From Cycloclasticus sp. symbiont of Poecilosclerida sp. M (GTDB taxonomy: Bacteria > Pseudomonadota > Gammaproteobacteria > Methylococcales > Cycloclasticaceae): a DNA stretch of 33,906 bases. Position numbers and translations under genes: made by a program. Positions 19,935 through 27,867 of the stretch are shown here, one piece after another (positions within the stretch are counted from its first letter, which is position 1; each line of letters starts with the position of its first letter). The stretch lies in assembly GCA_002101225.1 (NCBI GenBank), contig LWTN01000228.1, positions 1 to 33,906 of the forward strand. The letters are read 5' to 3'. The notes under the pieces are model-generated. The model did not search any database. It had not been told where the DNA came from and saw only the letters and a list, made by a program, of their open reading frames with translations.

Positions 19935-21236
19935 ATGAATACATTTTTTATTAAAAAAAGCACGGGGCTGGCTGGACGATATAGAGTGCCGGGCGATAAA
20001 TCGATCTCTCACCGTTCTATTATGTTGGGGAGTATTGCTGAGGGCGTGACAGAGGTTAGTGGGCTGCTTGAAGCTGAAGATGTGCTCGCCACTTTGGCAA
20101 CATTCGAAAGTATGGGCGTGAATATAGAGCGGCTAGGCGATGGGTGTCTGCGAATACATGGCGTCGGCTTGCATGGCTTAAAAGCGCCATCAAATGACCT
20201 TTATGTCGGTAATTCTGGTACTTCAATGCGTTTATTGGTCGGATTGCTGGCTGGACAAGCATTCGATGCTACTTTGACAGGGGACGTGTCTTTATCTAAA
20301 CGTCCGATGCGCCGTGTTTTGGATCCGCTCGTTTTAATGGGGGCAAAAGTTCAAAGTAATGAAAATGGTTTTTCACCCTTAAAAATCAGCGGGGGGCGTT
20401 CGTTGACAGCGATTGATTACGTTATGCCGATGGGTAGCGCGCAAGTTAAATCATGCTTGTTACTTGCAGGGCTCTACGCAGCAGGAACAACTCGGGTTAC
20501 TGAGCCTGCAGTTACTCGTGATCATACGGAGAGAATGTTAGAAGGCTTTGGTTATGTGGTTGAGAAAACAGGCAATACCATTTCTGTTACTGGAGGTGGA
20601 ACGCTAACGGCTACCAAGGTAGACGTTCCTACAGATATTTCATCAGCTGCATTTATGCTGGTTGCCGCATTGATAACGTCAAACTCAGATATAACCTTAG
20701 AGCACGTTGGCATTAACCCAACAAGAACCGGGATTATTGATATTCTGAAAGCGATGGGTGCAGATTTGACGCTTGAAAACAATCGCATAATAGGTGGAGA
20801 GGAAGTTGCCGATATACGCGTGAAAAGTAGCCCGTTAAAGGGCATACATATTCCAGAAAAATTCGTCGGGCTGGCGATTGATGAATTCCCCGTGATTTTT
20901 GTAGCGGCTGCTTGTGCGGAAGGAGAAACGGTATTAACAGGCGCTGCAGAGTTGAGAGTTAAAGAAAGCGACAGGATTCAATCGATGGCGGAAGGTTTAC
21001 AGGCAGTTGGCGTTGATGCGCAAGCGAGCGACGATGGGATGATTATACAAGGTGGCTCAATTAAAGGAGGTATTGTCGAAAGCTATGACGATCACCGTAT
21101 AGCGATGTCCTTTGCTGTTGCGGGCTTGCGTTCAGAACAAGGTATTCAAGTTAATAATTGTGAGAACGTGAAAACCTCTTTCCCAAGCTTCATGGCTTTG
21201 GCAAAAAAGTGTGGCTTTAATTTAACGGTTAGATAG
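19935..21236 (+). CDS. aroA: EPSP synthase (3-phosphoshikimate 1-carboxyvinyltransferase)
   Basis: AroA joins phosphoenolpyruvate to shikimate 3-phosphate in the shikimate pathway. Its 433 residues include the N-terminal 'PGDKSISHRSIML' (Lys22, Ser23, Arg27), 'YVGNSGTSMRLLVG' (92-101), 'GDVSLSKRPMRRVLDPL', 'PMGSAQVKSCLLLAGL', 'TRDHTERMLEGFGY', 'LRVKESDRIQSMAEGL' and 'YDDHRIAMSFAVAG'. Gly95 occupies the place of E. coli Gly96, which is Ala in the glyphosate-tolerant CP4 enzyme, so sensitivity would be guessed. Several motifs (SLSKRPM, SAQVKS, TRDHTE) resemble the CP4-like group more than the E. coli group. cmk begins three bases after the stop. Confidence 0.97.
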   Translation: MNTFFIKKSTGLAGRYRVPGDKSISHRSIMLGSIAEGVTEVSGLLEAEDVLATLATFESMGVNIERLGDGCLRIHGVGLHGLKAPSNDLYVGNSGTSMRLLVGLLAGQAFDATLTGDVSLSKRPMRRVLDPLVLMGAKVQSNENGFSPLKISGGRSLTAIDYVMPMGSAQVKSCLLLAGLYAAGTTRVTEPAVTRDHTERMLEGFGYVVEKTGNTISVTGGGTLTATKVDVPTDISSAAFMLVAALITSNSDITLEHVGINPTRTGIIDILKAMGADLTLENNRIIGGEEVADIRVKSSPLKGIHIPEKFVGLAIDEFPVIFVAAACAEGETVLTGAAELRVKESDRIQSMAEGLQAVGVDAQASDDGMIIQGGSIKGGIVESYDDHRIAMSFAVAGLRSEQGIQVNNCENVKTSFPSFMALAKKCGFNLTVR

Positions 21237-21239
21237 CTG

Positions 21240-21917
21240 ATGGATCCACGTGTTCCGGTGTTAACCATTGATGGCCCAAGCGGGGCAGGGAAAGGCACTA
21301 TTGCAAAGGCTGTGGCTGAAAAGCTCGGTTGGCATTATCTCGATAGCGGCGCGTTATACCGCGCCTTAGGCGTAGCTGCTATGAATGATGGTGTTGATTT
21401 GTCCGAGGAAACAGAATTAGTCGCGTTGGCAAATAAGATTAAGCTCGAATTTAAACAAATCCCAGCAGGTGAGTGGGGTGTATTCTTAGATGGTAAAGAG
21501 ATACAGCAACATTTGCAGACAGAGCAAGTGGGTGCGGTAGCGTCAAAGTTGGCAGTTTTCCCGGCTGTTCGTGACACATTAAAGCAAAAACAACGAGGTT
21601 TTCAGCATCATCCGGGTTTAGTGGCCGATGGAAGAGATATGGGTAGCGTCGTGTTCACAGAGGCTGAATATAAGGTTTATCTAACAGCTAGCGCGGAAAT
21701 ACGCGGGAAAAGGCGTTATAAGCAGTTGATAGAGAAAGGAATTAGTGCTAATCTTGCGCACGTTATCCAGGACATTGAGGAGCGCGATAGTCGAGATAAA
21801 AACCGATCAATCGCACCGTTGGTTATCCCTCAGGATGCGCTGTATTTAGACACATCAAATATGGCGGTGAAAGAGGTGTTAGAACAAGTACTAAATGTCG
21901 TAAACAACAAGACTTAA
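21240..21917 (+). CDS. cmk: Cytidylate kinase
   Basis: Cmk phosphorylates CMP and dCMP with ATP in pyrimidine nucleotide synthesis. The 225-residue protein has the P-loop 'TIDGPSGAGKGTIAK' (GPSGAGKGT at 12-20), the CMP-binding 'YLDSGALYRALGVAA', 'VADGRDMGSVVF' in the nucleotide-binding region, the Arg-rich lid 'RGKRRYKQLIEKG', and 'RDSRDKNRSIAPLV'. Length is normal. The start codon lies three bases after aroA, so both are on one transcript. A hairpin with a T-run follows before rpsA. The order aroA-cmk-rpsA-ihfB is common among gammaproteobacteria. Confidence 0.97.
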   Translation: MDPRVPVLTIDGPSGAGKGTIAKAVAEKLGWHYLDSGALYRALGVAAMNDGVDLSEETELVALANKIKLEFKQIPAGEWGVFLDGKEIQQHLQTEQVGAVASKLAVFPAVRDTLKQKQRGFQHHPGLVADGRDMGSVVFTEAEYKVYLTASAEIRGKRRYKQLIEKGISANLAHVIQDIEERDSRDKNRSIAPLVIPQDALYLDTSNMAVKEVLEQVLNVVNNKT

Positions 21918-21935
21918 AGATTTAGATGTATAGGT

Positions 21936-21967
21936 GGTTTGAGCCTCAGGGGTTCAAGCCTTTTTTT
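21936..21967 (+). terminator. Terminator or attenuator between cmk and rpsA
   Basis: GGTTTGAGCC (21936-21945) and GGTTCAAGCC (21951-21960) pair over 10 bases, with two G-T wobbles and a 5-base loop, and seven T's follow. This should end or reduce transcription from the upstream amino acid genes, so rpsA probably has a promoter of its own in 21968-22044; I cannot place it with confidence. Confidence 0.8.
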
Positions 21968-22044
21968 AACTTAACCCTTTTTATAGGCAGGGTGTTTTTA
22001 AACTCCCTCTTGCTGCTTATAAAAGACAAATAGAAGAGAAGAAA

Positions 22045-23712
22045 ATGAGCGAAAATTTCGCAGAAATGTTTGAAGAGAGCATCAAAACAGCAGAGCTTAC
22101 CCCTGGTACTTTAATTAAAGGTCAAATCATAGAGATTGGCTCTGATGTTGTCATAGTCAACGCGGGCTTAAAGTCAGAAGGAAACATCCCCCGCTGGCAG
22201 TTCCTTAGTGCAACCGGTGAGCTTGAAGCCGCGGTTGGTGATGAGGTTGAAGTTGTATTAGAGATGGTTGAAGACGGTCTTGGTTCAACATTACTATCAA
22301 GAGATAAAGCGAAGAAGGCAGCAGCCTGGCGCTTATTGGAAGTTGCATCTGAGAAGAACGAAACAGTAGTTGGTGTTATTACTGGAAAAGTTCGTGGTGG
22401 CTTTACAGTAGAAGTATCCGGTTTGAGCGGCTTCTTACCAGGTTCACTCGTCGATGTCCGTCCTATCAGAGACACAACTTTCCTAGAAGGCAAAGATATT
22501 GAGTTTAAAGTGATTAAACTCGATGAGAAGAGAAACAACGTTGTTGTATCACGCCGTGCTGTACTGGAAACAGAATATAGCGCCGAACGTGAAGCACTAC
22601 TTGAAAATCTAAAAGAAGGCGCGACCCTAAAAGGTATCGTTAAAAACTTAACCGATTACGGTGCGTTTATCGATTTAGGCGGTGTTGATGGTCTGCTGCA
22701 TATTACTGATATGGCGTGGAAGCGCGTTAAGCACCCATCAGAAGTTATCGAAATTGGACAAGAAATTGACGTGCTTGTTTTACGTTACGATGAAGAGAAT
22801 AAGCGTGTGTCACTTGGCTTGAAACAGTTAGGCGAAGATCCATGGGTCAACATCTTACAGCGCTACCCTGTGCAATCACGCTTGATTGGCCATGTAACTA
22901 ACCTAACGGATTATGGTTGTTTCATTGAAATTGAAGATGGCATTGAAGGCCTTGTGCACGTTTCAGAAATGGACTGGACTAACAAAAACGTTAACCCCGC
23001 AAAAGTTGTAGCACTAGGTGACGAAGTGGAAGTGATGGTGCTTGAAATTGATGACACGCGCCGTCGTATTTCATTAGGTATGAAGCAGTGTAAAGGCAAC
23101 CCATGGGAAGACTTCTCAGCCATTCATAAGAAAGGCGATAAGATTAAAGGCGTGATTAAATCAATTACAGATTTTGGTGTATTTATCGGCTTAGACGGCG
23201 AAATAGATGGCCTTGTTCACTTATCAGATATTTCGTGGGATGAGAAAGGTGAAGATGAAATTCATAGCTATAAGAAAGGTATGGAAATCGAAACAGTTAT
23301 CTTAGCAATTGACCCCGATCGCGAAAGAATATCATTGGGCATAAAACAGCTTGAGCAAGATCCATTCCAAGACTTCTTAGGTAAATACGATAAGAACAGC
23401 ATTGTTAAAGGAACAATTAAAGAAGTTGATGCTAAAGGTGCTGTAGTCTTATTAGCAGATGGTATCGAAGGGTACTTGAGAGCATCTGAAATACAGCGAG
23501 ATCGTGTTGATGACGCAAGAAACTTGCTAAATGAAGGCGATAAGGTTGAGGCGAAATTTATTGGTGTTGACCGTAAAGGTAAAGCAATCAATCTATCAAT
23601 AAAGGCTAAGGATGATGACGAAGAGAAATCAGTGTTAAGTGATTACTCGGCAACAAAGTCAGGTTCACCAACTTTAGGCGATATCTTCAAAAACTCAATG
23701 GATGAAAAATAA
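22045..23712 (+). CDS. rpsA: 30S ribosomal protein S1
   Basis: S1 binds mRNA on the small ribosomal subunit and is needed for translation of structured or leaderless-weak messages. The 555-residue protein has six S1 repeats at about 20-86, 104-170, 191-259, 276-346, 363-433 and 450-519. The later ones carry typical segments such as '[20 protein letters not shown]', '[20 protein letters not shown]' and '[20 protein letters not shown]'. The first two, which bind the ribosome, are more divergent, as usual. A purine-rich site (AGAAGAGAAG) precedes the ATG. S1 represses its own synthesis in E. coli through the leader; I see no decisive leader structure here. Confidence 0.98.
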   Translation: MSENFAEMFEESIKTAELTPGTLIKGQIIEIGSDVVIVNAGLKSEGNIPRWQFLSATGELEAAVGDEVEVVLEMVEDGLGSTLLSRDKAKKAAAWRLLEVASEKNETVVGVITGKVRGGFTVEVSGLSGFLPGSLVDVRPIRDTTFLEGKDIEFKVIKLDEKRNNVVVSRRAVLETEYSAEREALLENLKEGATLKGIVKNLTDYGAFIDLGGVDGLLHITDMAWKRVKHPSEVIEIGQEIDVLVLRYDEENKRVSLGLKQLGEDPWVNILQRYPVQSRLIGHVTNLTDYGCFIEIEDGIEGLVHVSEMDWTNKNVNPAKVVALGDEVEVMVLEIDDTRRRISLGMKQCKGNPWEDFSAIHKKGDKIKGVIKSITDFGVFIGLDGEIDGLVHLSDISWDEKGEDEIHSYKKGMEIETVILAIDPDRERISLGIKQLEQDPFQDFLGKYDKNSIVKGTIKEVDAKGAVVLLADGIEGYLRASEIQRDRVDDARNLLNEGDKVEAKFIGVDRKGKAINLSIKAKDDDEEKSVLSDYSATKSGSPTLGDIFKNSMDEK

Positions 23713-23720
23713 AAACAAAA

Positions 23721-23757
23721 TAGACAAGGGCCTAGGGTTGCTTTGTCTAACTTTTTT
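23721..23757 (+). terminator. Probable terminator between rpsA and ihfB
   Basis: TAGACAA (23721-23727) pairs with TTGTCTA (23743-23749), and six T's follow at 23752-23757. The stem is only seven bases with a long loop, so termination may be partial. The ihfB ribosome site (GAGG at 23758-23761) starts right after the T-run. Confidence 0.45.
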
Positions 23758-23768
23758 GAGGTTATTTT

Positions 23769-24071
23769 GTGACAAAATCTGAATTAATTGAACAGTTAGC
23801 TGAGCTTCAGGTGCATCTTCTGCAAAAAGATGTTGAATTAGCGGTGAAGTGTATTTTAGAGAATATGAGCGCTGCTCTTGCATCGGGTGATCGCATTGAA
23901 ATAAGAGGGTTCGGCAGTTTTTCTTTGCACTATCGGCCTGCAAGAATGGGCCGAAATCCTAAAAACGGGGAGCCTGTTTCGTTAACAGGAAAGCATGTTC
24001 CGCATTTTAAACCAGGGAAAGAACTTCGAATTAGAGTCGACGAGGCTAAAAATAAACATAAAATTAAGTAA
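23769..24071 (+). CDS. ihfB: Integration host factor beta subunit
   Basis: IhfB pairs with IhfA to make a DNA-bending nucleoid protein used in transcription, replication and site-specific recombination. The product has 100 residues of the HU/IHF fold. '[14 protein letters not shown]' is the usual N-terminus, and '[28 protein letters not shown]' spans the family signature, with the Pro in GRNPKNG that intercalates DNA. The basic C-terminal end reads KNKHKIK. Translation starts at a GTG, with GAGG eight bases upstream; the family's conserved start supports this choice. A terminator follows directly. Confidence 0.96.
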   Translation: MTKSELIEQLAELQVHLLQKDVELAVKCILENMSAALASGDRIEIRGFGSFSLHYRPARMGRNPKNGEPVSLTGKHVPHFKPGKELRIRVDEAKNKHKIK

Positions 24072-24079
24072 GCAAGAAG

Positions 24080-24101
24080 CCCCGATTAAAGGGGTTTTTT
24101 T
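24080..24101 (+). terminator. Intrinsic terminator after ihfB
   Basis: CCCC (24080-24083) and GGGG (24091-24094) form the core of a hairpin extended by flanking AAG/TTT pairs, followed by seven T's. It lies just after the ihfB stop, so lapA-lapB are expected to have a separate promoter. Confidence 0.8.
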
Positions 24102-24153
24102 GTGTCAAAATAAACACTCATGTATTTAAAATATGAGTGTGAGAGAGTAAGTT

Positions 24154-24444
24154 ATGAAGTATTTATATTTGTTGTTCTTTGTTTTTATTTTGGCCGTGGG
24201 CTTTGTGTTATCGCTGTTAAATTCAGCGCCAATTAAGTTGGATTATTACTACGGCGCTGTCGATCTACCGCTTTCTTTTTGTATCGTAGTTGCATTTTTT
24301 ATTGGTGTTTTGTTTGGGTTTAGCACGGGTGTTTTGAGAAACATTAAATTGCATAATCGGTGTTCAAAGCTAGATAAAGAAGTTAGAAAAGCTAAAAAGG
24401 AAGTGTCCAATTTAAGGACGCTGCCTATTAAGAAAACAATTTAA
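24154..24444 (+). CDS. lapA: LapA-family membrane protein (DUF1049)
   Basis: This small inner-membrane protein works with LapB in control of lipopolysaccharide assembly and LpxC level. Its 96 residues contain two membrane segments ('YLYLLFFVFILAVGFVLSLL' at about 3-22 and 'SFCIVVAFFIGVLFGFSTGV' at about 41-60), the short loop 'NSAPIKLDYYYGAVDLPL' typical of the family, and a C-terminal cytoplasmic helix rich in Lys/Arg/Glu. lapB starts on the last base of the stop (TAATG), so translation is coupled. The same pair follows pyrF or ihfB in many gammaproteobacteria. Confidence 0.9.
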   Translation: MKYLYLLFFVFILAVGFVLSLLNSAPIKLDYYYGAVDLPLSFCIVVAFFIGVLFGFSTGVLRNIKLHNRCSKLDKEVRKAKKEVSNLRTLPIKKTI

Positions 24445-25622
24445 TGTTCGAGATTGCGGTATTGTTGCTACCCGTTGCCGCCGCATCAGGGTGGTATTTG
24501 GCTTCTAAAAGTCATAAGAAAAAAGCAAATACTGAGGGCCTAGACCACGCTGTTTATTTTAAAGGCTTGAATTTCTTACTAAACGAACAACCAGACAAGG
24601 CTATAGATGTTTTTGTTGATTTATTAGAAGTTGATGATGAGACAATTGAAGTACATCTCGCTCTTGGTGGTTTATTTAGGCAGCGTGGTGAAGTAGAAAA
24701 AGCGATTAGGTTACATCAAAATTTAATTGCACGTCCAGAGCTAAGTCAGGAATTAAGAGTAGACGTGCTAAATGAACTCGGCATGGATTATATGCGTGCT
24801 GGGTTACTGGATCGTGCGGAAAACATTTTTCTTGAACTAGAAAAAAAAGCTTCCCATCGTGCCAATGCTATTCGTCAGTTACTGTCTATATTCCAACAAG
24901 AAAAAGAGTGGCGGAAAGCAGTTGAGTATGGAAAGAAGTTAGAGCTATTGATGCATAAGACCTTACCCCCTCTTATGTCACACATGCATTGTGAAATAGC
25001 AGATGAGCATAAGAAAAACCATCAGGTCACTCAATCTAGAGGTGCTTATAGTCAAGCTTTGAAAGTGGATTCGAAGTGCATTCGTGCAAATGTTGGGCAG
25101 GCGGACCTTTTGATTGAAGCAAAAGATTTTAAAAAGGCCCTCAAGTACTTGCTAGTTATTAAGAAGCAAGACCCGCGTTTCATCTCGGTTTTTGTAGATA
25201 AAATTTTAGACTGTTTTGATAAATTAGATCAGCCTAAGGGAAAAATCAGTTTTTTGGCCGCCATGCACGCTGAAGTTGCCTCGGATGTTTTAGCTGAAAA
25301 ATACGTTAATGAACTCAAAAAACAACGCGGAGAAGTTGCGGCATTTGCGTTCGTTAAAGATAAACTAAAAGCCTCGCCAAGTTTGATGTACCTTGCGCTT
25401 TATTCAAATTTATCAGCAGAAAAACAAGCCCATGCTCACGAAAATATTTTGATGGAGGCGTTGGCTAAAATATATGCATTAAAATTTAATTTTCAGTGCC
25501 AACACTGTGGGTTCAATGCAAAAGAGCTTAACTGGAATTGCCCCAGTTGTAAGCAGTGGGGAACGGCGTTGCCTGTGCAAGGTAAATCGGTTTTTAGTTC
25601 TGCGCCAGAACTTTCTGAGTAA
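24444..25622 (+). CDS. lapB: LapB, TPR protein with rubredoxin-like metal site
   Basis: LapB (YciM) is an inner-membrane protein that brings LpxC to FtsH for degradation and so balances lipopolysaccharide and phospholipid synthesis. At 392 residues it has the usual length. A short N-terminal membrane helix ('FEIAVLLLPVAAASGWYLAS') is followed by tetratricopeptide repeats over about 35-330 ('AIDVFVDLLEVDDETIEVHL', 'ELGMDYMRAGLLDRAENIFL'). A C-terminal rubredoxin-like domain has Cys352, Cys355, Cys366 and Cys369 in 'CQHCGF' and 'NCPSCKQWG'. All four metal-binding Cys are present. Translation is coupled to lapA. Confidence 0.95.
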   Translation: MFEIAVLLLPVAAASGWYLASKSHKKKANTEGLDHAVYFKGLNFLLNEQPDKAIDVFVDLLEVDDETIEVHLALGGLFRQRGEVEKAIRLHQNLIARPELSQELRVDVLNELGMDYMRAGLLDRAENIFLELEKKASHRANAIRQLLSIFQQEKEWRKAVEYGKKLELLMHKTLPPLMSHMHCEIADEHKKNHQVTQSRGAYSQALKVDSKCIRANVGQADLLIEAKDFKKALKYLLVIKKQDPRFISVFVDKILDCFDKLDQPKGKISFLAAMHAEVASDVLAEKYVNELKKQRGEVAAFAFVKDKLKASPSLMYLALYSNLSAEKQAHAHENILMEALAKIYALKFNFQCQHCGFNAKELNWNCPSCKQWGTALPVQGKSVFSSAPELSE

Positions 25623-25754
25623 CCCATTTTCTATATTGTCAGTCACGTCTTACATCTAAATACATCAAGGCTTACGCCAGCGATAATTTCTTTATTTAAT
25701 ATTAACAGTGCTTGTTATAAGCATGGATTAATTAAAACTTGAATAAGGATATTT

Positions 25755-26018
25755 ATGAAAAATTTAATAATTGCAAAAATTGCTGCTCTATTACTCTGTA
25801 TGAGCTTCTCTTTTATGGCCTTTGCAGTGAATGTAAATAAGGCAAGTGCAGATGAGATATCGGAAGCGCTGAAAGGCATAGGGCCAGCAAAAGCTGCCGC
25901 GATTGTGGTTTATCGTGAAAAGAATGGCCCTTTTAAAAGTCTTAAGGGTTTAATAAATGTAAAAGGTATCGGTGCGGCTACCATCGATAAGAATCGAGAT
26001 AATATACAGTTAAAGTAA
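25755..26018 (+). CDS. Secreted ComEA-like helix-hairpin-helix protein
   Basis: The 87-residue product has a signal peptide (KNLIIAKIAALLLCMSFSFM, cleavage probably after AFA near residue 24) and then a single compact (HhH)2 domain: 'VNVNKASADEISEALKGIGP', 'AKAAAIVVYREKNGPFKSLK', 'INVKGIGAATIDKNRDNIQL'. This is the ComEA/YbaV type of periplasmic DNA-binding protein. In naturally competent gammaproteobacteria such a small ComEA holds incoming DNA in the periplasm; in many non-competent species the role is unknown. It stands alone, with AAGGA (25746-25750) before the ATG and a strong terminator behind. No other competence gene is in the window. Confidence 0.88.
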   Translation: MKNLIIAKIAALLLCMSFSFMAFAVNVNKASADEISEALKGIGPAKAAAIVVYREKNGPFKSLKGLINVKGIGAATIDKNRDNIQLK

Positions 26019-26029
26019 ATTAGTGTTTT

Positions 26030-26067
26030 GCAATAAAAAAGGTCCGAGAAAGGGCCTTTTTTATTGC
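26030..26067. terminator. Two-way intrinsic terminator
   Basis: The 16-base arms 26030-26045 and 26052-26067 pair throughout with one wobble and a 6-base loop (GAGAAA). The stem contains an A/T stretch, so on each strand the GC core (GGTCC/GGGCC) is followed by TTTTTTATTGC. It ends both the comEA-like gene and the convergent fad operon. Confidence 0.92.
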
Positions 26068-26080
26068 TGAGTAAACAAAG

Positions 26081-27865
26081 CTAAAATTGATCTTCATTTA
26101 AAGACATCGTGCTATGGCCGCCCGCCATGATTGAGGACAGTAAGCTGCCTGTTTGAGGGAGCAGTTTTTGCATAAAGAATAAGCCTGTTTTAAGTTTTGC
26201 ATCGTAAAAGTTTTTTGGCATGTTACCGCTGTTATTCAGTGCTTGGCCAGCCATTTTAGCCCACATATAGCCAAGTGCGACGAGGCCGAAAATATTGAGA
26301 TAATCGCGTGCAGCTGCCCCTGCTTCATCGGGGTTGGCTAACCCTTTTTGTGCGATAACTAAAGTTGCAGTCTGTAGTCTGAAAAAAGATTTTGTGAGTG
26401 GTTGTATATACGCTGACATAGACTCATTCTCAGCGTGTGATTCGAGAAAGTTTGATAAAGGGTGGAAGAAATAACGTAAATACCGCCCCATGTGTGTGGG
26501 TAGTTTTCGGCCGACTAAGTCCAAGGCTTGAATCCCATTGGTGCCTTCATAAATCTTACAGATTCTAGCGTCCCGCAGATATTGTTCCATACCGTTTTCA
26601 CGAATATAGCCGTGCCCACCATAAACCTGAATACCTAAACTGGTGACTGTTTCACCAATATCCGTAAGGAATGATTTAAATACCGGTGTGACTAATGAAA
26701 CTAATTCATCAGCTTCCTGACGTTGTTGTTTGGTTTTAGCGTGGTGTGATACATCTAGCTTAAAAGAGAGCCACGTGCTGAGTGCTCGAGCGCCTTCGGT
26801 ATAGGCTTTCATACTCATTAACATATGTCTAACGTTGGGGTGGACAATCAACGGGTCAGCCACTTTGTCTGGGTGTTTAATACCCGTAAGGGAGCGGCCT
26901 TGTAGGCGCTCCTTGGCGTAATCTACAGCACCTGAATAGGAGGCGTGTGCTTGTGCTAGGCCTTGAATTCCGACGTGTATGCGTGCGCCGTTCATCATGA
27001 TAAACATCGCTTTCATACCTTTATTCAGCTCACCTATAAGATAACCTTGAGACTCTTTGAATTCTATGGCGCAGGTTGATGAGGCCTTGATGCCCATTTT
27101 GTGCTCTATACCGCTGCAAGTGACGTTATTAGGTTCGTCTAATGAATCATCCTTATTGATTTTTATTTTTGGCACAATAAATAAACTGATGCCTTTAATG
27201 CCTGCTGGTGCACCGGGTGTTCGTGCGAGCACAAGGTGAAGAATGTTTTCAGTTAAATCGTGCTCGCCAGCGGAGATAAATATTTTGCTGCCGGTTATGT
27301 CGTAACTACCATCTGATAACGGTGTGGCAAGGGTTCTTATAAGCGCAAGATCAGTACCGCAATGTGGCTCGGTTAGGCACATGGTACCGCTCCACTTTCC
27401 CGAAACCATATTGGGTAAAAACTTCTGTTTTAATCCTTCGGAGGCAAATTTTTCGATAGCGTTATATGCGCCGATAGTGAGCCCCATATAGATGCTGAAA
27501 GACATATTGCTTGAAATAATCATTTCATCAACCGCGTTAGCGATGTAGTGGGGTAGGCCCTGTCCACCGTGTTGTTTGTTGCAAGTTAAATTACCCCAGC
27601 CCGACTTGGTCATTTCTGTGTAGGCTTCTTTAAAACCATCTGGCGTCGTAACTTTTCCATTATTAAAGCTGCACCCTTGTTCATCACCAGAGCGGTTGAG
27701 TGGAAACAATAAAGCCTCTGATATTTTTCCAGCTTCTTCAAATATCACATCGGTAAGATCGGGTGTCATTTCATCAAACATGGGAATGCCACTCAGCTCG
27801 GAGGTATCCAAGAATTCATTGTTCAAGTACTTAATATCTTCGACAGGTGCCTTAAAAGTTGCCAT
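26081..27865 (-). CDS. fadE: Acyl-CoA dehydrogenase, large FadE type
   Basis: This flavoprotein introduces the trans-2 double bond in the first step of beta-oxidation. The 594-residue protein has the N-terminal helical domain, the middle beta domain with 'GTMCLTEPHCGTDLALIRT' and 'ITGSKIFISAGEHD' (flavin and substrate contacts), the C-terminal helical domain with 'QVYGGHGYIRENGMEQYLRD', and 'ICKIYEGTNGIQALDLVGRK', where Glu440 is the expected catalytic base. An extra C-terminal region of about 120 residues marks the large bacterial class. It is the last gene of the operon, beginning two bases after the FadN-type stop, and ends before a two-way terminator. The symbol is by function; E. coli FadE is a longer, distant protein. 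Confidence 0.92.
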   Translation of the reverse strand: MATFKAPVEDIKYLNNEFLDTSELSGIPMFDEMTPDLTDVIFEEAGKISEALLFPLNRSGDEQGCSFNNGKVTTPDGFKEAYTEMTKSGWGNLTCNKQHGGQGLPHYIANAVDEMIISSNMSFSIYMGLTIGAYNAIEKFASEGLKQKFLPNMVSGKWSGTMCLTEPHCGTDLALIRTLATPLSDGSYDITGSKIFISAGEHDLTENILHLVLARTPGAPAGIKGISLFIVPKIKINKDDSLDEPNNVTCSGIEHKMGIKASSTCAIEFKESQGYLIGELNKGMKAMFIMMNGARIHVGIQGLAQAHASYSGAVDYAKERLQGRSLTGIKHPDKVADPLIVHPNVRHMLMSMKAYTEGARALSTWLSFKLDVSHHAKTKQQRQEADELVSLVTPVFKSFLTDIGETVTSLGIQVYGGHGYIRENGMEQYLRDARICKIYEGTNGIQALDLVGRKLPTHMGRYLRYFFHPLSNFLESHAENESMSAYIQPLTKSFFRLQTATLVIAQKGLANPDEAGAAARDYLNIFGLVALGYMWAKMAGQALNNSGNMPKNFYDAKLKTGLFFMQKLLPQTGSLLSSIMAGGHSTMSLNEDQF

Positions 27866-27867
27866 GT

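Noticed and set aside
22018-22023. TATAAA as the rpsA -10 box
   Set aside because: No -35 is recognisable and the resulting leader would be too short for a structured rpsA leader.
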